A DNA stretch of 64,000 nt from CALMKX01 sp036274895 (lineage in GTDB: Bacteria; Acidobacteriota; Thermoanaerobaculia; Multivoradales; SZUA-115), in NCBI GenBank assembly GCA_036274895.1, contig DASUEU010000008.1:62001-126000 (forward strand), read 5' to 3'. Positions 1-8,365 of this stretch are shown piece by piece; position 1 is the first letter of the stretch; each line of letters starts with the position of its first letter. The notes beneath the pieces are model-generated. The model did no database searches and was not told where the DNA came from. It saw nothing but the letters and a program-made list of their open reading frames with translations. The translations under genes were made by a program, and so were the position numbers.

Positions 1-265
1 GGATGGTCTGGCCGCTGCTGCCGATGGACAGGGAGTCGTCCGCGTAGGCCTGAGGTTGATGCTCCTCGGGGACGAAGAGCTGGCGCGGGACCTCGCCCAT
101 GGCCGCGAGCACTCTGGAGTCGCTGATGCCTCGCTCCTTGAGCTGGTGCTCGACCATGTCTCGGCGCGCCTCGACGAACTCAGGGGCCTCCTGGGCGCTC
201 GCCGCGACGAGGCCCGCCAGCCCCAGCCAGAGGGCCAGCCCCGCCACCCTGCGCCCGCCGGTCAT
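1..265 (-). CDS. pcm: Protein-L-isoaspartate O-methyltransferase, N-terminal part (runs off window)
   Basis: The first 88 residues are visible. A hydrophobic signal-like start (residues 8-26) is followed by a segment with MVEHQLKERGI, VPRQLFVPE and AYADDSLSIG, the N-terminal signature of isoaspartyl methyltransferases that repair damaged aspartate and asparagine residues using S-adenosylmethionine. The SAM-binding part lies outside the window. The ATG sits 3 bases after the stop of the upstream paralogue, so the two are co-transcribed and probably coupled. The signal-like start suggests periplasmic repair, as for the neighbour. Family call is confident; the rest of the protein is unseen. Confidence 0.85.
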   Translation of the reverse strand, partial: MTGGRRVAGLALWLGLAGLVAASAQEAPEFVEARRDMVEHQLKERGISDSRVLAAMGEVPRQLFVPEEHQPQAYADDSLSIGSSGQTI

Positions 266-268
266 GGC

Positions 269-1093
269 TCAGCGCTCCTTGCGCGCCTCACCCGTCATGG
301 GCACGAAGCGAACGGCGGCGATGCGCTCCCTTTCGAAGCTTTCGGCGGTCTTGGTGACCAGCAGCAGCTCCTGGATGTCACCGGTTCCCTGGGGCAGGAC
401 CATCCGCCCGCCGACCTTGAGCTGATCGAGGAGGGGTTGGGGGATCTCGGCCGGTGCCGCGGTCAGCACGATGGCGTCGAAGGGGGCCTCCTCGGGCCAG
501 CCGCGGTAGCCGTCGGCAACCCGCACCTGGACGTTGTCGAAGCCGAGGCCCTCGAGGGTGCGCCGGGCGCGATCGGCCAGGGGCTGGAGGATCTCCATCG
601 AGTACACCTTGCCGGCCACCCGCGACAGCACCGCGGCGTGGTAGCCGCTGCCGGTGCCGATCTCGAGCACCTTGGAGCTGCGGTCGAGGCGCAGCAGCTC
701 GGTCATCCGCGCCACGATGTAAGGCTGGGAGATGGTCTGGTCGAAGCCGATCGGCAGGGGGCGGTCGGTGTAGGACCAGGAGCGCCAGGACGAGGGCACG
801 AACTCGTGTCGCGGCACTTCCCGCATGGCCTCGAGCACGGCCTTCTGCACCACGCCACGACGGACGATCTGCTGCTCGACCATGGCACGCCGTTGCGGCT
901 GGTAGGGATCGTTGGTGGGGCGTCCTGCGAAGAGGGCGAAGGTCCCGACGGAGAGGGCGACGGCGGCGGCGAGGAAGACGCCCCGCAGGAGCCGGCCGGT
1001 AATGCGGCCTGGGGCCACGAGAGGGGGCGCTGGGCGAGCGGCCGGGCTCATTGGTTCGAAGCGGGTGCGGGTCACGAGAGGTCGGTGCTCCAT
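269..1093 (-). CDS. pcm: Membrane-anchored protein-L-isoaspartate O-methyltransferase
   Basis: A 274-residue protein from the ATG at 1093; a TTG at 1114 and a second ATG at 1048 are alternatives. After one hydrophobic segment (about residues 36-56) comes the PCMT fold: MVEQQIVRRGV, VPRHEFVP, the substrate-side motif FDQTISQPYIVARM, and the SAM-binding loop VLEIGTGSGYHAAVL. The enzyme methylates L-isoaspartyl residues so that they can revert to aspartate. The N-terminal anchor places the domain outside the cytoplasm, unlike the usual soluble enzyme of about 210 residues. It is divergent from the glycosylasparaginase gene and directly precedes a second paralogue, a tandem pair. Confidence 0.9.
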   Translation of the reverse strand: MEHRPLVTRTRFEPMSPAARPAPPLVAPGRITGRLLRGVFLAAAVALSVGTFALFAGRPTNDPYQPQRRAMVEQQIVRRGVVQKAVLEAMREVPRHEFVPSSWRSWSYTDRPLPIGFDQTISQPYIVARMTELLRLDRSSKVLEIGTGSGYHAAVLSRVAGKVYSMEILQPLADRARRTLEGLGFDNVQVRVADGYRGWPEEAPFDAIVLTAAPAEIPQPLLDQLKVGGRMVLPQGTGDIQELLLVTKTAESFERERIAAVRFVPMTGEARKER

Positions 1094-1182
1094 TCTCGCA
1101 GGTGTCCAAAGCAAAGAACAAGCCAGAGGCTCCCGACCGGGAGCTCGAGCCCGAGCGCTCGAGGCTGCTAGACTGCGTGGCC

Positions 1183-2244
1183 ATGAATCGACGGAGCTTC
1201 CTGCAGGGCCTGGCGGCGGGGGTCGCCGCGCCGGCGCTGGCCCCGGCGGCAGAAGCCGCCCAGGCCGTGACCCCGGCAGCCGATCGCGGGCCGGTGGCGA
1301 TCGCCAGCGGTAACGGTCTCGAGGCGGTCAAGGTCGCCTGGCGCGAGCTGGCGGCCGGTGCCGACCCGGTCGACGCCGCCGTGGCCGGCGTCGAGATCAA
1401 CGAGCTCGACCCCGACGACTACACCGTGGGCTATGGCGGCATGCCGAACTTCGACGGCGTGGTCGAGCTCGACGCCGCGGTGATGCACGGCCCCAGCGCC
1501 AAAGCCGGCGCGGTCGCCGCCCTACGGGGCGTCAAGACCCCGGCCAAGGTGGCCCGACTGGTGATGCAGCGCACCGACCACGTCCTCTTGGTCGGCGAGG
1601 GTGCCCGCCGTTTCGCCACCATGCACGGCTTCCCCGACGAGAACCTGCTCACCGACTTCTCCCGCAAAGTCTGGCTCTACTGGCGGGAGAATCTCTCGAC
1701 CGTGGACGATTGGGTTGATCCTCCCGAGGCCAGCCTCGACCCGGAGGTGCGGCGCTTCCTGGCGGAGAACCGCGACCTCTTCCGGCCCACGGGCACCATC
1801 CACCTCTCGGCCCGCACTGCCGCGGGGGACCTCGGCTGCTGCACCACCACCTCCGGGCTCTTCTTCAAGATCCCCGGCCGAGTGGGCGATAGCCCGATCA
1901 TCGGCGCCGGCCTGTACTGCGACAACGACGTCGGCTCGGCCGGCGGCACCGGCCGCGGCGAGGCTTCGATCGGCGTGGCCGCGGGCCACAGCGTCGTCGA
2001 GCTGATGCGCCAGGGTCTCTCGCCCGTGGACGCTGCGCTCAAGACCCTCGAGCGGGTGGTACACCTCAACCGGGACCCGCGCCTGCGCCGGCCGGACGGT
2101 CGCCCCGACTTCAACCTCAAGCTCTACGCCGTCAACAAGGCCGGTGACTACGGCAGCGCCGCAATCTGGAGCGGCGGCAAGTTCGCCGTGGCGGACTCGC
2201 GCGGCGCCCGGCTCGAAGAGCAGGCTTACCTCTTCCGCAGCTGA
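1183..2244 (+). CDS. Secreted N4-(beta-N-acetylglucosaminyl)-L-asparaginase family protein
   Basis: A 353-residue Ntn hydrolase of the glycosylasparaginase type. The N-terminus MNRRSFLQG followed by an Ala-rich hydrophobic stretch looks like a Tat signal peptide. The family motifs are clear: VGYGGMPNFDG near residue 83, GTIHLSA with the predicted autocleavage and nucleophile Thr205, then TTTSGLFFKIPGRVGDSPI and DNDVGSAGGTGRGEA. Known members self-cleave before the Thr and release aspartate from the GlcNAc-Asn linkage of glycopeptides. The start at 1183 is chosen because it gives the RR signal; the frame is open further upstream. A TldE-like gene follows 7 bases downstream, suggesting an operon for peptide or glycopeptide processing. 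Confidence 0.9.
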   Translation: MNRRSFLQGLAAGVAAPALAPAAEAAQAVTPAADRGPVAIASGNGLEAVKVAWRELAAGADPVDAAVAGVEINELDPDDYTVGYGGMPNFDGVVELDAAVMHGPSAKAGAVAALRGVKTPAKVARLVMQRTDHVLLVGEGARRFATMHGFPDENLLTDFSRKVWLYWRENLSTVDDWVDPPEASLDPEVRRFLAENRDLFRPTGTIHLSARTAAGDLGCCTTTSGLFFKIPGRVGDSPIIGAGLYCDNDVGSAGGTGRGEASIGVAAGHSVVELMRQGLSPVDAALKTLERVVHLNRDPRLRRPDGRPDFNLKLYAVNKAGDYGSAAIWSGGKFAVADSRGARLEEQAYLFRS

Positions 2245-2251
2245 CCCGCGC

Positions 2252-3589
2252 ATGGGATCCGACGGACACGAGCTCGAGTCGACCCTGGAGGCGATCCTCG
2301 CCAGCTCCCCCGCCGACGAGACCTCGATCTTCTGGGTCGAAACGTCGCGCCGGCAGGCCAGCACCCAACGACGCCTGGACGGCCCGGCGACCCGCCAGCG
2401 CCTGGCGGTCACCGTGCGGGTGGTCGACGCCGGCCGTGAGGGCTACTACCGGGCCGCGGACGGCAGCACCGGAGCCCTGACCGAGGCGATTCGTCTGGCC
2501 ATCGCCGGCAGCCGCGTCGCCGAGAAGCTGCCGGTGGTCCCGCCGTCTCCGCAGGCCGAGGTGCCGGCCGTCGCCGACCTCTTCGATCCCGCCATCGCCG
2601 ACCTCGAGAGCGAGCAGGCCCGATCCCTCCTCTTCGGCTGGACCGAGAAGGGGGAGTGGGCCCGGCTGGTCTGGACCGTCAGCAAGGTCGCAGTCGCCCG
2701 GACCGGCAGGCCCTATCGCTCGGCACGGGTCACCGGGGCGAGCCTCCTGGTGCGCAGCGGTCGGGGACCCATGGCCGGCTCGGCAGCCGCCGCGGCGCGC
2801 ACTCTAGCCGGCCTCGAGCCGGAAGCCGTGGTCGCTCGGGCGCGCAGCCGCCGCGCGACGACCCTGGCCCCCGCCGGCGGCGGGCATCCCGAAGGTGCGC
2901 CGGGGCTCCTCTGGCTCGCCGCCGAGACGGTCGGCGCTCTGACCGCCCAGCTCAACGAGACCTTGCTCTCGGCCCGCGGCTTTCGCCGCCAAGCCCGCCC
3001 TCTCGGACTGGTGCCCGGCAGCCGCTGCTTCTCCCCCCGCCTCGACCTGGTCGACGACGGCTCCGCCCCCGGCCTTCCCCTGCCTTTCGACGGCCAGGGC
3101 CAGCCGCGGATCGCCCTCGAGCTGGTGCGCGGTGGCGAGCTGGTCAGCCCGGCCCTCGACACCCTCCTCGCCGCTGAGCTGGAGCGCCCGCGCACTCCCC
3201 ACTGGCTCGCGCCGAGCGAGGTGCGGGCCAACCACCTGGTGGTCAAGCCCACCGGGGCGCAGCCCGGGGAGCTGGCGCGCCAGGCCGAGGGCGGGATCTG
3301 GCTGGGGCCGATCGAGCAGCTGAGCCTGCCCGAGCCGGGCTCGACGCGCTTCCGCGCCGTCCTGCGCGAGACCCGCCGGGTGACCGAGGGCGGTGTCGGC
3401 GAGAGCCTGGGGGAGCACGTCTGGGAGGACGACCTGCTGCGGGTGTTCGGGGAGATCGAAGCGGTCGGCGATGATCCCGTCACCCTGCCGGGGGATGACG
3501 TGCTGCTGGGCGGTGTCACCGCACCCTCGATGCTGATCCGCCCGGGCGGGGTGTGGCGGGAGGTGGAGGCCACCCCGGAGGCGCCGTAG
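2252..3589 (+). CDS. TldD/PmbA (TldE)-like protein
   Basis: A 445-residue protein starting 7 bases after the preceding stop. The second half has the TldD/PmbA layout: a TLLAAELERPRTPHW segment, then NHLVVKPTGAQPGELA, a short GIWLGPIE strand, and a C-terminus with VGDDPVTLPGDDVLLG. No HExxxH zinc motif is visible, so it resembles the non-catalytic TldE/PmbA partner rather than TldD; no TldD gene is in the window. The family processes modified peptides and unfolded proteins. The match is divergent and rests on the C-terminal half only. Operon position after a secreted asparaginase suggests a shared role in peptide turnover. Confidence 0.6.
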   Translation: MGSDGHELESTLEAILASSPADETSIFWVETSRRQASTQRRLDGPATRQRLAVTVRVVDAGREGYYRAADGSTGALTEAIRLAIAGSRVAEKLPVVPPSPQAEVPAVADLFDPAIADLESEQARSLLFGWTEKGEWARLVWTVSKVAVARTGRPYRSARVTGASLLVRSGRGPMAGSAAAAARTLAGLEPEAVVARARSRRATTLAPAGGGHPEGAPGLLWLAAETVGALTAQLNETLLSARGFRRQARPLGLVPGSRCFSPRLDLVDDGSAPGLPLPFDGQGQPRIALELVRGGELVSPALDTLLAAELERPRTPHWLAPSEVRANHLVVKPTGAQPGELARQAEGGIWLGPIEQLSLPEPGSTRFRAVLRETRRVTEGGVGESLGEHVWEDDLLRVFGEIEAVGDDPVTLPGDDVLLGGVTAPSMLIRPGGVWREVEATPEAP

Positions 3590-3596
3590 GGGCGGA

Positions 3597-5147
3597 TTAC
3601 CCCATCCGCCGCACCAACACCACGGTCTGATCGTCGCCCTGGGGCGCCCCGGCGGCGAAGGCCCCCACCGCCGCTTCCACCGCGGCGATCACCTGGGGCA
3701 GGGGCTCCGTGCGGTGGGACTCCAGGGTCTGGATCAGCCGCTCGAGGCCGAATTCCTCGCTCGAGCCATCGGCCTGCTCGGTGATGCCGTCGCTGTAGAG
3801 ACAGAGCAAGTCCCCCGGCGCGAAGTCGGCCTCGCCCATCTGGTAGCGGGCCAGGGGGATCAGACCCAGCGGCACGCCGGTGGCGGCCAAGCAGCGCACT
3901 CCGCCGTCCGCCCCCACCACCACCCCGGGGTTGTGGCCGGCATTGACGAAGACGAAACGGTGCCTCGCGGTGTCGATCTCGCCCACCACGAGGGTGATGA
4001 ACTTGCTCGGCAGGCTGGACTCGCAGACGTGGCGGTTGAGCTTCTCGGCCAGCTCGGGGCCGAGGTCCTGCCGATCGAGGAGCAACCGGGAGGCCGAGTG
4101 CAGGGTCGACACCAGCAAAGAGGCCGGCACGCCCTTGCCCGAAACGTCGCCGACGGTCACCAGCAGGCGCCCCTCTCCTCGCGGCAGGAGGTCGTAGTAG
4201 TCGCCTCCCACCTGGCGAGCCGGCCGGTTCCAACCCGCCAGCTCGTAACCCGGCAGAGACGGGATGACCTTGGGCAGGATCTGGCGCTGGATCTCGGCGG
4301 CGAGCTCCATCTCCCGCTCGAGCCTCTCCTTCTCCAGGGCTTCGCGGTGGAGGCGCGCATTCTCGAGGGCGATGGCCGCCTGGTTGGCGAACAGCGACAG
4401 GGTGCGCTCGTCGGCCGCCGTGAAGGGGCCGACGCCGGAGCGGCTCTCCTTGTCACCCACCACCAGCAGGCCCATGGCCCGGCCCTCGACCTCGATCGGG
4501 GCTGCCAGCAGGAAGGAGGCCCCGGGCAACACGTCAGCCGGGGGTGAGGACGCGTCGTAGGGAACGACCGTGGCCCGGGCGTCGCCGCCGAGGCTACGGG
4601 CGAGGCGGAAGCCCCCGGAATCACCGAGGTAGAGGGCAGCCCGGCGGGCGTCCAGGAGGGAGAGGGCCCAGGTCAGGATGGCCTCGGTCAGCTGCTCGAC
4701 ATCGAGGGTCGAGGCGATGGCGAGGCCGACGTCGTAGAGGGCTTCCTGGGCCACGTCGCGGCGGCCGGCCTCGAACTGGGCGCGCTTGATCTCCCGCTTG
4801 AGTGAGGCGAGGCGGGCCGAGAAGGCGATGACGAAGCCGGCCTCGCCGATTTCGGTCAGATGGTCGGGGGGAGCGCCGCGGAAGAGCAGCACACCGCCGG
4901 GAAGGGGACGGTAGTTGAAAGTGCTCGGCACCTCCCCCTCGAGCTTGTCGGGCAGGCCGACCTCCCCCGCCTCGACCTCGAGCACCAGCTGGCCGGGCTC
5001 GGCCTCGAGGTAGACGGCGCCGGCGTCGCAGCCGTTGTCGGCCAGCCAGCCGGCGAGGGCCTCCTGCGCCAGGAGCTCCTCGCTGTCGTCATCACCGAGC
5101 TTGGCGAGGGCGGCGCTCCAGGTCGCCCTCGGCGGATCCTGGGTCAT
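3597..5147 (-). CDS. GAF-domain PP2C-type serine phosphatase (RsbU/SpoIIE-like)
   Basis: A 516-residue signalling phosphatase. A GAF-type sensor domain fills about residues 130-275, followed by a short coiled linker ELAAEIQRQILP and a PPM/SpoIIE phosphatase domain with the metal-binding motifs GGDYYD, VGDVSGKGVPA, AGHNPG, YSDGITE and a terminal GDDQTVVLV. Such enzymes dephosphorylate STAS-domain antagonists in partner-switching pathways. The start ATG overlaps the stop of the STAS gene as ATGA (5144-5147), indicating translational coupling with its likely substrate. The region before residue 130 has no recognised domain. It is the last gene of the sigma-54-linked cluster. Confidence 0.92.
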   Translation of the reverse strand: MTQDPPRATWSAALAKLGDDDSEELLAQEALAGWLADNGCDAGAVYLEAEPGQLVLEVEAGEVGLPDKLEGEVPSTFNYRPLPGGVLLFRGAPPDHLTEIGEAGFVIAFSARLASLKREIKRAQFEAGRRDVAQEALYDVGLAIASTLDVEQLTEAILTWALSLLDARRAALYLGDSGGFRLARSLGGDARATVVPYDASSPPADVLPGASFLLAAPIEVEGRAMGLLVVGDKESRSGVGPFTAADERTLSLFANQAAIALENARLHREALEKERLEREMELAAEIQRQILPKVIPSLPGYELAGWNRPARQVGGDYYDLLPRGEGRLLVTVGDVSGKGVPASLLVSTLHSASRLLLDRQDLGPELAEKLNRHVCESSLPSKFITLVVGEIDTARHRFVFVNAGHNPGVVVGADGGVRCLAATGVPLGLIPLARYQMGEADFAPGDLLCLYSDGITEQADGSSEEFGLERLIQTLESHRTEPLPQVIAAVEAAVGAFAAGAPQGDDQTVVLVRRMG

Positions 5148-5494
5148 GTGCCGAGAGCCTGCACCGCCGTCGGTTCGTCCGGGTAGATACCGGCATACTG
5201 CGTGAGCCCCATGATGTGGAAGGTCTTCTCGATCGTCGGTGTCAGGCTGCAGAAGGCGAGCTTGCCCTCGATCTCGATCATCTTCTCGATGATCTCGATC
5301 AGGATCGAGATGCCGATCGAGTTGACGATCTTGGTACCGGCCAGGTTGAGCAGGATGGTCTTGTGCCCCTGGTCGATGAGCTCGTACGCCTGACGAGCGA
5401 TCTTCTCGCCGCCCTGGTTGTTGATGTAGCCCTCGGTATAGAGGACCACCAACTCCCCGCGGCGGTCGACATTGAGATGGAGGCTCTCCGTCAT
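5144..5494 (-). CDS. STAS-domain anti-anti-sigma factor (RsbV/SpoIIAA-like)
   Basis: A 116-residue single STAS domain. The phosphorylation loop reads TKIVNSIGISIL, with Ser59 in the position of the phosphorylatable serine of SpoIIAA, although the usual acidic residue before it is Asn here. In partner switching the unphosphorylated STAS protein captures the kinase/anti-sigma factor, the kinase phosphorylates it, and the phosphatase reverses this. The predicted kinase gene lies 14 bases upstream and the phosphatase gene overlaps its end, so all three core components are adjacent. The sigma factor or other output target is not in the window. Confidence 0.92.
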   Translation of the reverse strand: MTESLHLNVDRRGELVVLYTEGYINNQGGEKIARQAYELIDQGHKTILLNLAGTKIVNSIGISILIEIIEKMIEIEGKLAFCSLTPTIEKTFHIMGLTQYAGIYPDEPTAVQALGT

Positions 5495-5508
5495 CGCACA
5501 TCCCTCGT

Positions 5509-5943
5509 CTAAATCGCCTTGCTCATGACCACGGTGGTGCCGTCTCCGCCCGAGCGGATGGTCACCTCGTCCATCAAACCCTCGATGATCTTCAGACCCC
5601 AGCCGCGCTTGCGTCGATCATGCAGCTTTCTCTCGAGGGTGGGAGTCTCCACCTTGGTGGGATCGAACCCTAGCCCGCTGTCGCGCACCGTGATCTGCAG
5701 GGTGCGAGGCTCTTCGTCCCCCAATACGGCGAAGGTCAGGTGGACCTTCCCGTCGGCGGCCTTGGAGTGCTCGAAGGCGTTGATGCACGCCTCCACGACG
5801 GCCATGCGGACCTCGTCGATCTTGTCCGGGCTCATGCTCATCGACTCCGCCACGGAGGTCGCGGCCCGCGTGGCCGTGATCTCCATGTCCGCGGCAATGG
5901 GGAGAATCAAGCTGACCTCCCGCAAGATGGCAGTCCCGGCCAT
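5509..5943 (-). CDS. ATP-binding anti-sigma regulatory factor (RsbW/SpoIIAB-like serine kinase)
   Basis: A 144-residue GHKL ATPase of the RsbW type. Diagnostic motifs are VVEACINAFEHS (N box), VRDSGLGFDP (G1 box) and KRGWGLKIIEGLMDEV (G2 box), with a terminal GTTVVMSK strand. These proteins bind a sigma factor or other partner and phosphorylate a STAS antagonist. The ATG at 5943 is preferred because homology begins there; the open frame continues upstream without further similarity. Spacing to the small membrane protein gene is 23 bases. Together the genes form a phosphatase, STAS and kinase triad transcribed from the sigma-54-type promoter at about 6165. Confidence 0.92.
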   Translation of the reverse strand: MAGTAILREVSLILPIAADMEITATRAATSVAESMSMSPDKIDEVRMAVVEACINAFEHSKAADGKVHLTFAVLGDEEPRTLQITVRDSGLGFDPTKVETPTLERKLHDRRKRGWGLKIIEGLMDEVTIRSGGDGTTVVMSKAI

Positions 5944-5966
5944 GAGCAACAGGCTCTCGAGAGGGG

Positions 5967-6128
5967 TCAGAAGGAGAGGTACAGCTGCAGCAGGTAGACG
6001 ACGAAGGGATGGACCCGATCCTGCGCCAGCAGGACGGCGAAGCTGCCAATACAACCGAGAGAGAGCAGGGCTTTCACCGGGATCTGCGGCGCGGCGACGG
6101 CGACATGTTTGCGCACGGATTGTAGCAT
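5967..6128 (-). CDS. Small single-pass membrane protein, first gene of the partner-switching operon
   Basis: A 53-residue protein beginning MLQSVRKHVAVAAPQI. It has one hydrophobic segment (about residues 17-35), a short RVHP stretch, and a C-terminal hydrophobic tail FVVYLLQLYLSF. A strong ribosome binding site (AAGGAGGAGC) stands just before the ATG, and the sigma-54 promoter lies about 30 bases upstream, so this is the first and probably best translated gene of the operon. No family is recognised. Position suggests it may sense or tether something at the membrane for the kinase, but that is inference. Confidence 0.7.
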   Translation of the reverse strand: MLQSVRKHVAVAAPQIPVKALLSLGCIGSFAVLLAQDRVHPFVVYLLQLYLSF

Positions 6129-6156
6129 GGGCTCCTCCTTCTGCCCCGGCCCACCA

Positions 6157-6172
6157 AGCAAGCCCTCTGCCA
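6157..6172 (-). promoter_or_regulatory. Sigma-54 (-24/-12) promoter
   Basis: Read on the minus strand the site is TGGCAGAGGGCTTGCT, which fits the RpoN consensus TGGCACGNNNNTTGCW with GG and GC exactly 12 bases apart. Transcription would start near 6146, leaving a short leader with a strong ribosome binding site before the small membrane protein gene. The adjacent gene encodes a sigma-54 activator, which supports the call. Confidence 0.85.
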
Positions 6173-6258
6173 ACTCCTGGGACGACCGCTCTCGAAGGAC
6201 TAAACCCTTTCCAATCAATCCTTTGCGATTCGACCACCGGGAACGCCCTGAATTTCCC

Positions 6259-6275
6259 TGAGGCAATTCGCCTCA
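6259..6275 (-). promoter_or_regulatory. Inverted repeat, likely activator binding site (UAS 1)
   Basis: Perfect inverted repeat TGAGGC-AATTC-GCCTCA, centred about 120 bp upstream of the predicted sigma-54 start, a usual distance for an enhancer-binding protein. A 15/17 match lies directly upstream of the activator gene (7892-7908), pointing to one shared binding protein. Confidence 0.7.
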
Positions 6276-6338
6276 CACCGAAACAACGGGCGGCTGCGAG
6301 CGTAGAGATGGCCCCTTTCACGCGGCCGTGGCCCGTCG

Positions 6339-6355
6339 CGAGGCAAACCGCCGCA
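6339..6355 (-). promoter_or_regulatory. Degenerate second copy of the 17-bp site (UAS 2)
   Basis: CGAGGCAAACCGCCGCA matches 13 of 17 positions of the perfect site at 6259-6275 and lies 80 bp further upstream of the sigma-54 promoter. Paired sites are common for hexameric sigma-54 activators. The match is weaker than the other two sites. Confidence 0.45.
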
Positions 6356-6380
6356 TACGCGACAAATTGTCTCACCATGC

Positions 6381-7871
<1,491 letters not shown>

Positions 7872-7891
7872 TGAGGCATCTTAGCGCAGGG

Positions 7892-7908
7892 TGGGGCGGA
7901 TTGCCTCA
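7892..7908 (-). promoter_or_regulatory. 17-bp inverted-repeat site in front of the activator gene
   Basis: On the minus strand TGAGGCAATCCGCCCCA, matching the perfect inverted repeat at 6259-6275 in 15 of 17 positions. It ends 21 bp before the activator start codon, a position fit for autoregulation. Confidence 0.65.
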
Positions 7909-8045
7909 AGGCGGAAAGAATAGTGCGCCGTCTGAGTTGTTCAGCGATGGGCTCGCGTCGATGCTGTCACACCACCAGCCGGCGCCGCCGACCTCGCAGA
8001 GGCCGACGCCGACCGAGATGGCCGCTTCTTTCCTCCGCCCCTGAC
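7909..8045. other. Intergenic stretch without recognised gene
   Basis: Between the activator gene and the oxidase remnant. Reading frames here have no recognisable protein similarity and no convincing ribosome binding site. Together with the remnant and the AT-rich block it forms about 450 bases without an intact gene. Confidence 0.5.
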
Positions 8046-8240
8046 CTAAACAACCTCCCCCACCCGCTCCACCACCTCCTGCGCACAACCCCAGGAGAGC
8101 GTGAAGCCCGAGCCACCATGGCCGTAGTTGTGGATGATGGGCGGGCCGGAGGGGGCACTCTCCGTTTCCAGGCGGACTGCCTGCCGGAAGGGCCGCAAAC
8201 CTACAACCGGTCGCAGGAACGTCGCGCCCTCGAACGCCCC
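8046..8240 (-). pseudogene. 3' remnant of a D-amino-acid oxidase-like FAD enzyme gene
   Basis: The minus strand encodes about 64 residues with the typical C-terminus of D-amino-acid/D-aspartate oxidases: VVGLRPFR followed by VRLE, then HNYGHGGSGFTLSWGCAQEV and a TAG stop. The upstream coding part, including the FAD-binding Rossmann motif, is absent; an in-frame TAA lies just upstream and no start codon is available. This is a decayed leftover of a gene once oriented like the activator upstream. Confidence in the family is high because the motif block is long and specific. Confidence 0.8.
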
Positions 8241-8261
8241 CCTCCTCCGCGGCGAAGGACC

Positions 8262-8352
8262 ATCGATCGATTATGACTTATATACACGACTGATTTGAAA
8301 CGATGATATCCTAATCGCTCCCGGCCGAGACCACTCTCCACCCTCGGCCGAG
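8262..8352 (+). promoter_or_regulatory. AT-rich block and leader hairpin before the secreted protein gene
   Basis: Positions 8265-8318 are strikingly AT-rich compared with the surroundings and probably hold the promoter, although I could not fix a convincing -35/-10 pair. A perfect 8-bp inverted repeat follows (CGGCCGAG at 8322-8329, CTCGGCCG at 8343-8350), ending next to the ribosome binding site AGGAAGG. Confidence 0.4.
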
Positions 8353-8365
8353 GAAGGCGGCAAAC

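Noticed and set aside
7906..8088. 60-codon minus-strand frame upstream of the sigma-54 activator
   Set aside because: Gly-rich start, no ribosome binding site and no similarity; it overlaps the oxidase remnant in another frame.
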